A stretch of DNA of 64,000 nt. It comes from Elusimicrobiaceae bacterium (GTDB lineage Bacteria > Elusimicrobiota > Elusimicrobia > Elusimicrobiales > Elusimicrobiaceae). The DNA is taken from the NCBI GenBank assembly GCA_017528825.1, contig JAFXOI010000001.1, forward strand, positions 62,001 through 126,000, read 5' to 3'. The position numbers and the translations under genes were made by a program. Below the pieces are notes generated by a model. The model was not told the DNA's origin. It searched no databases and saw only the letters and a program-made list of their open reading frames with translations. Below, in pieces: positions 44,645 through 53,679 of the stretch; position 1 is the stretch's first letter, and every line of letters starts with the position of its first letter.

Positions 44645-45662
44645 GTTGATTGATAACTATTTTGAAACCTAAAATCATAATAATTTTATAACTATAAAAT
44701 TTTTTTATCGAAAACAAATATTGATACCAACGATATTTACATGTATTATACAATCTGTTTTTAATTATCTTATAGTATGGTGTTTCTTTGGCATACTGCC
44801 ACCAAATATTTGCTTTATCTTCATCAGGATCATGCCAGGGTTTGTTACCACCCAAATAATGAATAATTTTTGGGCACTGCCAACTAGCTAAATAAATTTC
44901 TTTAGTTTTCGGAGGCATCGCACTTAATAAATCTGTTATCCAATGCGTCTTAGTAGCTGTATTCCAAGAATAATCTAAAAATTCAATGTTACCATAAAAT
45001 AGGGAGTTGATTGCGCATTGTTCTTGGGTTTCAAATTTATTATTATTGATTAATACAAATAACTTTGAAATATATTTTTTCCAATCAAAATGTTGGATAT
45101 CAAACACTAACACACCCGTATTTACATATTGATAAGGATCCTCAATCTTTAAAACTTCTTTACAATATTGTTCTTTTAAATCAGGCCGTTGATTTATTAT
45201 TCCGTGCCATACTAAATCAATAGCAGCAAGAAGAGGTTTTCCGTTCATTTTGACATTATTCAAATATTGAATATCTTCATTAAAGATTAAATCAATATCT
45301 GTAAAAATTAATTTATCATAATGATTAAAAACTAATGGAGCAATAATTCGATAATAGCATTCTTCTTTAAAATAATTATGAGAAATATGTAATTTTACAT
45401 ACTGGAAATATTTTTTGGGATTAAAAAATCTTAAAGAAATATTTTTTGATTCAATGTACGATCGTAATATCTTTTTATCTTTATCTTTGATTTCAGATGT
45501 AAATACCACAATATCATAATTACATGTTGAAGAAGTATGTTCTTTTAATGAATTCAAACAAACTGCTAAATAGGGGACATAAGCCTCTGAACTACTCATT
45601 GCAATAGTTACATAATTAGAAGAAAATACGGGCTGTATTTTGTCAACATTTAGATTTATCAT
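44631..45662 (-). CDS. GT8 family glycosyltransferase
   Basis: 343 aa from the ATG at 45662, which shares its A with the upstream TGA; the frame extends 18 codons into the upstream gene. GT8 motifs are VTIAMSSSEAYVPYLAVCLNSL, FTDIDLIFNED (DxD) and IIHYLGGNKPWHD. It resembles LPS glucosyl/galactosyltransferases. AT-rich like the next gene, suggesting shared foreign origin. Confidence 0.88.
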   Translation of the reverse strand: MINLNVDKIQPVFSSNYVTIAMSSSEAYVPYLAVCLNSLKEHTSSTCNYDIVVFTSEIKDKDKKILRSYIESKNISLRFFNPKKYFQYVKLHISHNYFKEECYYRIIAPLVFNHYDKLIFTDIDLIFNEDIQYLNNVKMNGKPLLAAIDLVWHGIINQRPDLKEQYCKEVLKIEDPYQYVNTGVLVFDIQHFDWKKYISKLFVLINNNKFETQEQCAINSLFYGNIEFLDYSWNTATKTHWITDLLSAMPPKTKEIYLASWQCPKIIHYLGGNKPWHDPDEDKANIWWQYAKETPYYKIIKNRLYNTCKYRWYQYLFSIKKFYSYKIIMILGFKIVINQHDEK

Positions 45663-46924
45663 CAAATGATCTCCCGGCCGCTTTCGAAGGCTTGATGTGT
45701 CCAATAATACGCCCATTGTCCAAAGCGCCCTATACTTTCTATCCCAACAGACTTTAAATAATCTAATACGATTTGGCGGTTTTTGTAAATATCCTTATCA
45801 AAGGTAATATTGGCATATTTTTCAAACCGTATATCTTGCACCGCAATTTCTTCCGGCTTAAAAAGCCCCATACTCGAAAGTTTTTCAATGGTATTTTTAA
45901 GCACTTCTTCTTTAGTGGGAACTTTTGCTTTACAATCAAAGAAAATTTCCGCTTGCAAAGAGCTACATCCATCCGGCACATTGTCGGGTGATTTCATACT
46001 GGGCGAATAGACACGCGCCGGCAAAATATCTTCATCGTAAATATAAAACCATAAATATTTTGCCACATCGGGCCGCTTAAATCCTAATGACACCATATAC
46101 CCACACGTATTATGCAGTGCGGCTGCGGCTCTTTTTACTTCTTCCGGCATTCCCTTTACAATATGGGCCATTTCCGGCAAAGGGATCGAAGAAATTAAAC
46201 GCGTGTAAGGCGTTGTGGTGCCATCGGCAAAAGTAACGGTTTTGGCCTGCGGATCAATTGCTACCGCTTCTTTGTTGAACTGAATATCCAACCCCTCGCG
46301 GCATGTATCTAAAATAGAGCGAAATCCCCCTTTTTTAGGGTAGCGCATATATTTGGTGTAATAGAAATTTTGTTGTTGTTCTTCAAAAGCTCCCGCCAAC
46401 ACCTGTGTTAAATCCGGCGCGTGCATCCGGTTGCCCACCCACTTGGTTTCCAACTGCCGCGGCTCTAACCCCCAATATTTGCGGGTATAGCGAAACGGAA
46501 AATTTTCCGCAAAATAATTACCGTACTGCACACGAAGCCACTCTTCGTAATTTTTCAAATCTTGCACTTCTTTGTGCGGACGATTAATAAAATCTGTGAT
46601 GATTTTTACTTTTTCTTCGGTAGGTAACGGTGCTAAATTATTTTGTGCCGGGTGCTTGAGCCAGTACCCTTTATAATAGTTGCTCGATACCGGCGGATGT
46701 TCTAAAAGAGGGGAAGAAGTTTCAAAAATTCCTTTGATATAGGGATCATCTGTAAAAGTAAAATGCACAAAACGATCAAAGCGGAAACCTTTTATTGTAA
46801 AGTTTCCGCATAAACCGCCCCAGTCGTTTGTCTTTTCATAAATAACGCTGGGTTTATTTGCCTTTTTAAGATGGAAGCCGGCAGAAATGCCGGCTATCCC
46901 TGCTCCTAAAATTACTATTCCCAC
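45662..46924 (-). CDS. FAD-dependent UDP-galactopyranose mutase-like protein
   Basis: 420 aa flavoprotein. The dinucleotide fold is VILGAGIAGISAGFHLKKA, followed by NDWGGLCGNF and FDRFVHF, and the FGQWAYYWTHQAFESG end supplies a second FAD contact. It is related to UDP-galactopyranose mutases and amine-oxidase-like NAD(P)/FAD enzymes that act on sugar nucleotides. Start GTG at 46924, inside the end of rfbG (overlap 10 nt). A Glf role (galactofuranose) is plausible next to galE but unproven. Confidence 0.7.
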   Translation of the reverse strand: MGIVILGAGIAGISAGFHLKKANKPSVIYEKTNDWGGLCGNFTIKGFRFDRFVHFTFTDDPYIKGIFETSSPLLEHPPVSSNYYKGYWLKHPAQNNLAPLPTEEKVKIITDFINRPHKEVQDLKNYEEWLRVQYGNYFAENFPFRYTRKYWGLEPRQLETKWVGNRMHAPDLTQVLAGAFEEQQQNFYYTKYMRYPKKGGFRSILDTCREGLDIQFNKEAVAIDPQAKTVTFADGTTTPYTRLISSIPLPEMAHIVKGMPEEVKRAAAALHNTCGYMVSLGFKRPDVAKYLWFYIYDEDILPARVYSPSMKSPDNVPDGCSSLQAEIFFDCKAKVPTKEEVLKNTIEKLSSMGLFKPEEIAVQDIRFEKYANITFDKDIYKNRQIVLDYLKSVGIESIGRFGQWAYYWTHQAFESGREII

Positions 46925-48006
46925 AGATAACCTTTATCCATATGCGCCTGAATTTGCTTTTGGCAGAATTCAAACATATCATCTTTATGCAACGCTTCTT
47001 TATACCAATCTACTGTAAATTCAATTGCTTCATGCAAATTAAGCATCGCTTTCCATTGCAACATACGGTATGCTTTCGTTACGTCTAAACTCAGCAAAGT
47101 ATTTTCATGCACCATTTCCACGCCGGACACATCTACTACTTTGCCTTTTCCGTAGTATTTAACTAAGTATTCCACCACTTCCCATACGGTTTTATTACAT
47201 TCAATGGAAGGGCCAAAGTTAAACCCTTGGGCATACCCGACCGGGTCTTCCATTAGTTTTTGTCCTACGCGCAAATAGCCGGACAACGGTTCCAACACAT
47301 GTTCCCAAGGGCGGGTGGCATGCGGGCTACGTATTTCAATATCTTTTCCTTCTTCAATGTAGCGAATGCAATCGGGAATCAACCGGTTATCACTCCAGTC
47401 TCCACCGCCAATAACATTTCCGGCGCGCACGGATGCGATTGCTTTGCCATGCTTGGCATAATCTTTCGGATTAAAGAAAGAATTACGGTACGAAGCGATC
47501 ATTAATTCCGTACAACCTTTAGAAGAAGAATAAGGATCATAACCGCCCATACGGTCGGTTTCTTTATAGCCCCAAATTTGTTCTACATTTTCATAGCATT
47601 TATCAGAAGTAATCATGATGACCGTTTTGATAAAATCAAATTTTCGCACGGCCTCTAATAAATTTAATGAACCCATCAAATTAGTTTCATATGTATATTT
47701 AGGGTTTTGATAAGAGGCACGTACCAGAGCTTGTGCGGCCAGGTGAAAAATAATTTCCGGTTTGTATTTGGCAATAACTTCTTCCAGTCGGGCACTATCG
47801 CGCATATCTCCGCGTTCATCGGCAAATAAATGATTTTTTAAGTGAGATGCACAATAATTGCTACGTTGAGAGTACGGGTCCAAAGCATATCCTATGACCT
47901 TCGCTCCCAAAGAAGTCAGCCAAATAGACAACCAACTTCCCTTAAAACCGGTATGTCCGGTCACCAAAACTGTTTTTCCACGGTACACATCGTTAAATGC
48001 TTTCAT
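46915..48006 (-). CDS. rfbG: CDP-glucose 4,6-dehydratase
   Basis: 363 aa short-chain dehydrogenase: NAD motif VTGHTGFKGSWL, active-site Tyr/Lys in YDPYSSSKGCTELM, HLAAQALVRASY. It makes CDP-4-keto-6-deoxyglucose from CDP-glucose. AAGGAG lies 8 nt before the ATG at 48006; the frame extends 7 codons further from a TTG. ATGA overlap with the upstream reductase. Middle gene of rfbF-reductase-rfbG. Confidence 0.93.
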   Translation of the reverse strand: MKAFNDVYRGKTVLVTGHTGFKGSWLSIWLTSLGAKVIGYALDPYSQRSNYCASHLKNHLFADERGDMRDSARLEEVIAKYKPEIIFHLAAQALVRASYQNPKYTYETNLMGSLNLLEAVRKFDFIKTVIMITSDKCYENVEQIWGYKETDRMGGYDPYSSSKGCTELMIASYRNSFFNPKDYAKHGKAIASVRAGNVIGGGDWSDNRLIPDCIRYIEEGKDIEIRSPHATRPWEHVLEPLSGYLRVGQKLMEDPVGYAQGFNFGPSIECNKTVWEVVEYLVKYYGKGKVVDVSGVEMVHENTLLSLDVTKAYRMLQWKAMLNLHEAIEFTVDWYKEALHKDDMFEFCQKQIQAHMDKGYLWE

Positions 48007-48902
48007 TTTATATGCTCCTTCCACCAATCAATAGTTTGTTTTAATCCTTCTTCCAAAGTATATTTAGGTTTCCATCCCAAGGACAAAAGCTTGGCATTAT
48101 TTCCCACCACTACTTCATCCCCAAACGCTGCCGGGATAGCACCCCATAAAATTTTCCCTTTAAAGTCCGTCATTTCGGCAATTTTTTGCACAATATAGCG
48201 TAATTGCACCGGCTTACCGGAGCAAATGTTTACCGATCCATTTACGTCGGACTCAAACACCGTCACAATTCCACGAGCAGTATCTTCGACATGCAGATAA
48301 TCTTGGAACTTAAGACAATCGCTTACTTTAACATCTTCCCCTTTCAAACAAGACACCATCACCGACGGCATCAGGCGTTGAGGCTTTTCGTTAGGACCGT
48401 ATAAGTTAAAAATCCGCGGCCATTTGAAAGCGATATTATTTTGTTTGCAGAATATCTTAGCTAGATGATAGACGGAATTTTTACCATTCCCGTACATGGT
48501 ACCGGGGTCAGTAGGAGTAACATCTTCGGTAAAATAACCGTACTTATACTCATATTCCGAAATGGTACCCGCACCTAGGAAGCGTTTGCCGCCGTTTTCT
48601 TTGAAACTTTTCAGCAGGTTCAAGGTGGCTACCACCCAGTCTAAATTTAAGTCGGACCCATGGCATCCTTTCCCTACGTACCAAGCCAAATGAATCAAAC
48701 TTTCAAACTTATGTTCTGTCAGAAAAGCATTAACCGCTTGTCCATCCAGCACGTTCATTTCATGTTGAATGAGCCCTTTTTGTTCCGGTGCAAAAGGCGG
48801 ATAAACTAGGCTATGCACTTCATACCCTTTCTCCAATAATTGGCGTACTACTTGTTGCCCGATAAATCCGGTACCGCCCGTAATTAAAACACGCTTATCC
48901 AT
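48003..48902 (-). CDS. NAD-dependent epimerase/reductase of a CDP-6-deoxysugar
   Basis: 299 aa from MDKRVLITGGTGFIGQQV at 48902 (frame extends 20 codons upstream). Rossmann GxxGxxG motif, substrate region and NICSGKPVQLRYIV block place it among sugar-nucleotide short-chain enzymes. Between rfbF and rfbG it probably reduces or epimerises the 4-keto product of RfbG, as CDP-abequose or CDP-6-deoxy-gulose-type reductases do. No RfbH dehydrase is seen here, so a 3,6-dideoxy product is not demonstrated. Confidence 0.8.
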   Translation of the reverse strand: MDKRVLITGGTGFIGQQVVRQLLEKGYEVHSLVYPPFAPEQKGLIQHEMNVLDGQAVNAFLTEHKFESLIHLAWYVGKGCHGSDLNLDWVVATLNLLKSFKENGGKRFLGAGTISEYEYKYGYFTEDVTPTDPGTMYGNGKNSVYHLAKIFCKQNNIAFKWPRIFNLYGPNEKPQRLMPSVMVSCLKGEDVKVSDCLKFQDYLHVEDTARGIVTVFESDVNGSVNICSGKPVQLRYIVQKIAEMTDFKGKILWGAIPAAFGDEVVVGNNAKLLSLGWKPKYTLEEGLKQTIDWWKEHIK

Positions 48903-48912
48903 ACAAATTTCC

Positions 48913-49692
48913 CTATTTATTCCACAATTTCCAAGGGGCTTTGCCTTGTTCCCACAGGGCATTTAAGTCCATTTTGTCTTTAAGTGTATCCATCGGATGC
49001 CAAAAACCGCTGTGTTTGTAAGCATTGAGTTGGCCGGCGTTGGCTAGGTTTTGCAAAGGTTCTCTTTCCCAAATTACTTGATCTCCGTCGGGAATATAAT
49101 CAAACACTTCCGGCTGGCATACAAAAAACCCACCATTGACCCACATGCCGTCTCCTTTCGGTTTCTCTTGGAAACGCGTGATTTGACCATCATTTTCAAT
49201 GTTCAATGCACCAAAACGACCCGAAGGCTGTACCGCAGTTAATGTGGCCAATTTGCCGGATTTTTTGTGGCATTCCACCAGTTTCTTAATATCCACATCG
49301 GCCACGCCGTCTCCGTACGTGAGCATAAACGGATGTTTGCCCACATAGTGGCGGGCTTGTTTGATGCGGCTGCCGGTCATGTTATTGCGGCCGGTATAAA
49401 TCATGGTTACTTTCCAAGGCTCTGCGGAGGTGCGGTGAATGTCCACTTCATTGTTGGAGAAATTAATAGTTACGTCGGAGTTGTTGGTATAGTAGTTTAG
49501 GAAATATTCTTTGATTACTTCGCTTTTATAACCGCATAGGACAATAAATTCCGTAAATCCGTAATGCGTATAAAGTTTCATAATATGCCATAGAATAGGG
49601 TATCCGCCGATCTCTACCATTGGTTTAGGGCGCAAGGATGTTTCCTCGCCCAAACGTGTTCCGAGTCCACCTGCCAGCAACAATACTTTCAT
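48913..49692 (-). CDS. rfbF: Glucose-1-phosphate cytidylyltransferase
   Basis: 259 aa nucleotidyltransferase: MKVLLLAGGLGTRLGEET, RPKPMVEIG, GDGVADVD and the C-terminal FWHPMDTLKDK. Forms CDP-glucose from CTP and glucose-1-phosphate. The ATG at 49692 is chosen from the family N-terminus; the frame extends 24 codons more. AGGAG lies about 11 nt upstream. First gene of the leftward CDP-sugar and glycosyltransferase cluster. Confidence 0.94.
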   Translation of the reverse strand: MKVLLLAGGLGTRLGEETSLRPKPMVEIGGYPILWHIMKLYTHYGFTEFIVLCGYKSEVIKEYFLNYYTNNSDVTINFSNNEVDIHRTSAEPWKVTMIYTGRNNMTGSRIKQARHYVGKHPFMLTYGDGVADVDIKKLVECHKKSGKLATLTAVQPSGRFGALNIENDGQITRFQEKPKGDGMWVNGGFFVCQPEVFDYIPDGDQVIWEREPLQNLANAGQLNAYKHSGFWHPMDTLKDKMDLNALWEQGKAPWKLWNK

Positions 49693-49891
49693 GATATCTG
49701 CACTCTCCTTGTTAAAAACCACGACATCAGCCCACATCCTAGCTGTGCGCCGACCTCTTTTCATTTTAGCACAAGTTTTGTTTTTTGTAAATCTAAATTG
49801 CTACTTCTGTAATCCCTAATCATATTGTAGCATTTATACACGCTACCAGCCATTGCTTTTTCCTCTAGCGCACCACGAAGGAAAATAAGTT

Positions 49892-49900
49892 TGCTATAAT
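49892..49900 (+). promoter_or_regulatory. Extended -10 promoter of the PPi-PFK gene
   Basis: TGCTATAAT, with no clear -35. About 30 nt before the ATG, leaving room for the AGGAG ribosome site. Confidence 0.6.
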
Positions 49901-49929
49901 TTAGTAAATATTTTACTTTAGGAGCTGTT

Positions 49930-51609
49930 ATGGCAAATAAAAACGCTGTTTCTCCTCTGCAACAGCACCGTTGCGCTTATAAACCGGTGCTGCCGGAAAT
50001 CTTGAAAAAAGGCGCTTGCTTTATTAAACCCAAAGCAGGCAAAGCCACCCAAAGCGTGGCTGACCAAGCTGCAGTAAAGAAAATGTTCCCCCATACTTAC
50101 GGTATGCCGGAGATCACTTTTGTAAAAGGAGCCAACCCGGCTATCGGCAAAAAAGCCATTAAAGCCGCCGTTGTATTGTCCGGCGGACAAGCTCCGGGCG
50201 GTCATAACGTAATTGCCGGCCTACTGGACGGATTGAAAAAAACCAATCCCAAAAACAAATTGTATGGTTTTTTGGGTGGCCCGAGCGGCATTTTGGACAA
50301 TAAATTCAAAGAAATTACCCCCAAACTCATGGAAGGTTACCGCAATACCGGCGGTTTTGATTTAATCCAATCCGGACGCACCAAAATCGAAACCGAAGAA
50401 CAATTAGCCACCGCATTAGCTAACTTGAAGAAAAACAAATTCAATGCATTAGTAATTGTCGGCGGAGATGATTCTAATACCAATGCCGGCGTGTTGGCGG
50501 AATATTTTAAGGCCCACGGGGCAGACATTTGTGTAATTGGCGTTCCCAAGACTATTGACGGGGACCTGAAAAATGACAAGATTGAAACCTCCTTCGGTTT
50601 TGATACCGCCACCAAAATCTATGCCGAAATGGTGGGCAATATCTGCCGCGATGTCAATTCGGCCCGCAAATACTGGCACTTCATTCGCTTAATGGGGCGC
50701 AGTGCTTCTCACATTACGCTGGAAGTAGCACACAAAACCCAGCCCAATGTCACCTTAATCGGCGAAGAAGTTTTAGCCAAAAAAATGACCTTGAAACAAA
50801 TCATTGATTACTTGGCCGGCATTATTGCGGCACGGGCCAAACAAGGCAAAAACTTTGGTGTAGTGCTGGTACCGGAAGGGTTAATTGAATTTATTCCGGA
50901 AATGAAGGCTTTAATTGCCGCGTTAAATGACCTACTGGCAGACCATGAAGCCGCACTAAGCAAAATGAACACGGTTGCGGAAAAGAAAGCCTTCATCATT
51001 TCCAAATTGCCGAAAAAATTGGCCGATTTGATGAGTTCTCTACCGGAAGGAATTGCCGCACAACTGATGTTGGACCGCGATCCGCACGGCAATGTACAGG
51101 TTTCTTTGATTGAAACGGAAAAACTGTTAATTGATATGTTGCGCACCAAATTAGCCGCTCTCAAAAAAGCCGGCAAGTATAATGGCAAATTTTCCACCAT
51201 TACGCATTTCTTCGGTTACGAAGGTCGCTGCGGAGTACCGTCCACCTTTGATGCCAATTATACGTACGCTTTAGGTTTTAATGCGGCCGCGTTGGCTCTC
51301 AATAACTGCACGGGCTATTTATCCTCCGTACGCAAATTGACCAAAAAAGCCACTCAATGGGAATGCGGTGGTGTACCTTTGACCATGATGATGAATATGG
51401 AACGCCGCAAAGGCAAAGAAAAACCGGTTATCCGCAAAGCCTTAGTAGAACTCAACGGGCCGGTCTTTAAGGCCTTTGCCAAACAACGTGATTTATGGGC
51501 GATGAGCGAATCCTATTTGTTCCCGGGACCGATCCAATACTTCGGGCCGGCCGAAATCACGGATATGACTACTTATACGCTGGCCTTTGAACGCGGCGGT
51601 AAGAAATAA
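49930..51609 (+). CDS. pfp: Diphosphate-fructose-6-phosphate 1-phosphotransferase
   Basis: 559 aa, the long-type PPi-PFK (plant beta/spirochaete clade). VLSGGQAPGGHNVIAGLL is the start of the catalytic fold, GGDDSNTNAGVLAEYF carries the Asp that disfavours ATP, and IGVPKTIDGDLKN is the active-site Asp loop. Uses PPi for reversible fructose-6-P phosphorylation, saving ATP in fermentation. Single gene with its own promoter and a strong terminator. Confidence 0.95.
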   Translation: MANKNAVSPLQQHRCAYKPVLPEILKKGACFIKPKAGKATQSVADQAAVKKMFPHTYGMPEITFVKGANPAIGKKAIKAAVVLSGGQAPGGHNVIAGLLDGLKKTNPKNKLYGFLGGPSGILDNKFKEITPKLMEGYRNTGGFDLIQSGRTKIETEEQLATALANLKKNKFNALVIVGGDDSNTNAGVLAEYFKAHGADICVIGVPKTIDGDLKNDKIETSFGFDTATKIYAEMVGNICRDVNSARKYWHFIRLMGRSASHITLEVAHKTQPNVTLIGEEVLAKKMTLKQIIDYLAGIIAARAKQGKNFGVVLVPEGLIEFIPEMKALIAALNDLLADHEAALSKMNTVAEKKAFIISKLPKKLADLMSSLPEGIAAQLMLDRDPHGNVQVSLIETEKLLIDMLRTKLAALKKAGKYNGKFSTITHFFGYEGRCGVPSTFDANYTYALGFNAAALALNNCTGYLSSVRKLTKKATQWECGGVPLTMMMNMERRKGKEKPVIRKALVELNGPVFKAFAKQRDLWAMSESYLFPGPIQYFGPAEITDMTTYTLAFERGGKK

Positions 51610-51624
51610 TCTGTAGGACATCAC

Positions 51625-51655
51625 AAAACCCCCGCTTACCAAAGCGGGGGTTTTT
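51625..51655. terminator. Bidirectional terminator between pfp and galE
   Basis: AAAACCCCCGCTT pairs with AAGCGGGGGTTTT around ACCA. Converging genes. Confidence 0.93.
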
Positions 51656-51671
51656 AACGGATTCTTAAAGC

Positions 51672-52643
51672 TCAATACTTTTTATGCTCTTCCCAATTCC
51701 ACGCTGTGGCAATAATATCCTTGAGCATATATTTTGGCTTCCAACCCAGCACTTCTTCGGCCTTGCCATTAGCGGCATATAATTCCGCCGGGTCTCCGGC
51801 ACGACGAGCAGCCGTGCGCACCGGACATTTTTTGCCGGTTTCCGCTTCCACGGCGGCAATAATATCCTTAACGGAAGTCTTAACACCGGTACCTAAATTA
51901 ATATATCCGCTATAACTATCTAATTTTTCTAATGCCAACCGGTGGGCTACTGCCAAATCTTCCACGTGAATATAATCGCGCAAACAGGTACCGTCCGGGG
52001 TGGGATAATCCGTACCGAAAATCTGGATGCAATCCCGCTTTCCCTGCACCGCACGCAATACCAGCGGAATCAAATGCGTTTCCGGATCATGAGACTCTCC
52101 GATAGATCCGTCACTGGAACACCCTGCCGCATTAAAATACCGTAGTGCTATGTATTTTAGGCCGTATGCTTTTGCATAATCGGCAAAGATATTTTCTACT
52201 ACCAGTTTAGTGCGTCCATACGGATTAATCGGATGTTGTGGATGTTTCTCATCTATGGGAGTATATTGCGGCTCGCCATAGGTGGCACACGTGCTGGAAA
52301 AAACGATTTTCTTCACTCCGTGCCTAAGCATGGCTTGTAACAAATTCCAAGTTCCGATTACATTGTTTTGATAATATTTTTGCGGGTCTTGCACACTCTC
52401 GCCCACGCTGGCAAATGCCGCAAAATGTAACACTGCTTCAAAATCGTATTTTGAAAAAACCGCCTCCAAAGAAACCGGATCTAATAAATCCGCTTCTTCA
52501 AAAGCAGCCTGAGGATGCACAGCTTCCCGGTGGCCGCTGGACAAATTATCCGCCACCACGCAGTGATAGCCTTGTTCCACCAAATGTTTAACGGTATGAG
52601 AGCCGATATAACCCGCTCCGCCCATGACTAAAATAGATTTCAT
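51672..52643 (-). CDS. galE: UDP-glucose 4-epimerase
   Basis: 323 aa. NAD motif VMGGAGYIGSHTVKHL, catalytic region with SSTCATYGEP and NPYGRTKLVVE (YxxxK), DYIHVEDLA. Interconverts UDP-glucose and UDP-galactose; it could supply the GT8 gene upstream and the mutase-like protein. ATG at 52643 follows AGGA; a longer frame reaches 52676. Confidence 0.95.
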   Translation of the reverse strand: MKSILVMGGAGYIGSHTVKHLVEQGYHCVVADNLSSGHREAVHPQAAFEEADLLDPVSLEAVFSKYDFEAVLHFAAFASVGESVQDPQKYYQNNVIGTWNLLQAMLRHGVKKIVFSSTCATYGEPQYTPIDEKHPQHPINPYGRTKLVVENIFADYAKAYGLKYIALRYFNAAGCSSDGSIGESHDPETHLIPLVLRAVQGKRDCIQIFGTDYPTPDGTCLRDYIHVEDLAVAHRLALEKLDSYSGYINLGTGVKTSVKDIIAAVEAETGKKCPVRTAARRAGDPAELYAANGKAEEVLGWKPKYMLKDIIATAWNWEEHKKY

Positions 52644-52650
52644 ATTTTCC

Positions 52651-53619
52651 TCACTTACAACATTTACGGCGTACATATTTATACGGCCAAGTTACGATGT
52701 ATTTTAAGAAACGCGCCGGATGCATTTGCGGGTCCGGAGAGCGTTCAAAGAAATCAAAACGTTGTAAGTCATACTTTTTAATAAATTTAAGCCACGCATG
52801 TTCTTTATCGGTATGGGGTTTACCGCCCATGGCTAAATACTCTTGGTAATACTTTTGCCACGGAGCATTATAGGTATAGGTCCAAAAACGCACCCCGCCG
52901 CCCGCACAATGATAGATTAGCACATCGTGGCAGTCTTTATCCAAGTATTTAGGGTTGGAAGGGAGGCAGTTGCAAATGTCCGGCAACACTTCTACCGGCA
53001 CTTTGAACTCTTGGAACATCACGTTTACTACCCCTTGGTCCGGGCAGACTAAATTTTCCAACCACTCGGCTGTCTTATTATAACACCACATACGAAGTTC
53101 TTTGCGATGCGGGATTTGGTCTGTAAATAATGTCACCCCTGCATTGTAACACGGCACGGTCATATCATATTGCGGCAAGGGTTTGATAAAATTTTTGGTA
53201 ATCAGCGTGAGACCCTTTTGCGTATCTTTGCACATGGCAACCCCGCCCTTAGAACCGAAATTGTCAAAAATATAAGATAAATCTCCGCCTATCATCACAT
53301 CTACATCTACATAAAGCACTTTGGCATAGGTATCTAGCAAATCAAAAATTTCGTAGCGCGCAAAAGTGAGCTGAGTAAAATGCTTAAAATTGATATTCTC
53401 AAAATCGGTTTCTACCGCAAATTTATAGTCGGTAAATTTACATGGCAAAATGCGGTTCAAAAAGGCTTTATCTTCTTCGGTAAAACCTTGGTGGAAAATG
53501 AGTACGTCCGTATTTTCTAATAGTTTAGCGTTATGCTCTTTCAAACTCAGCAATGCCACACACAACGTAAATAAAAAGCGTTGATTACACGAAAAGAAAA
53601 TCGCATTCTTTTTTGCCAT
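52651..53619 (-). CDS. GT8 family glycosyltransferase
   Basis: 322 aa. AIFFSCNQRFLFTLCVALLSL at the start, KVLYVDVDVMIGGD as DxD metal site, DVLIYHCAGGGVRFW at the end. It resembles LPS galactosyl/glucosyltransferases (RfaJ/LgtC type), using a UDP-sugar. It lies 7 nt before galE in the same direction, so UDP-galactose as donor is a reasonable inference. Confidence 0.88.
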   Translation of the reverse strand: MAKKNAIFFSCNQRFLFTLCVALLSLKEHNAKLLENTDVLIFHQGFTEEDKAFLNRILPCKFTDYKFAVETDFENINFKHFTQLTFARYEIFDLLDTYAKVLYVDVDVMIGGDLSYIFDNFGSKGGVAMCKDTQKGLTLITKNFIKPLPQYDMTVPCYNAGVTLFTDQIPHRKELRMWCYNKTAEWLENLVCPDQGVVNVMFQEFKVPVEVLPDICNCLPSNPKYLDKDCHDVLIYHCAGGGVRFWTYTYNAPWQKYYQEYLAMGGKPHTDKEHAWLKFIKKYDLQRFDFFERSPDPQMHPARFLKYIVTWPYKYVRRKCCK

Positions 53620-53679
53620 AGTGTCTCCCTTTACTGAATATGATACAATTGTAGCATAAATTGATCAGGAGCCTGCTAT

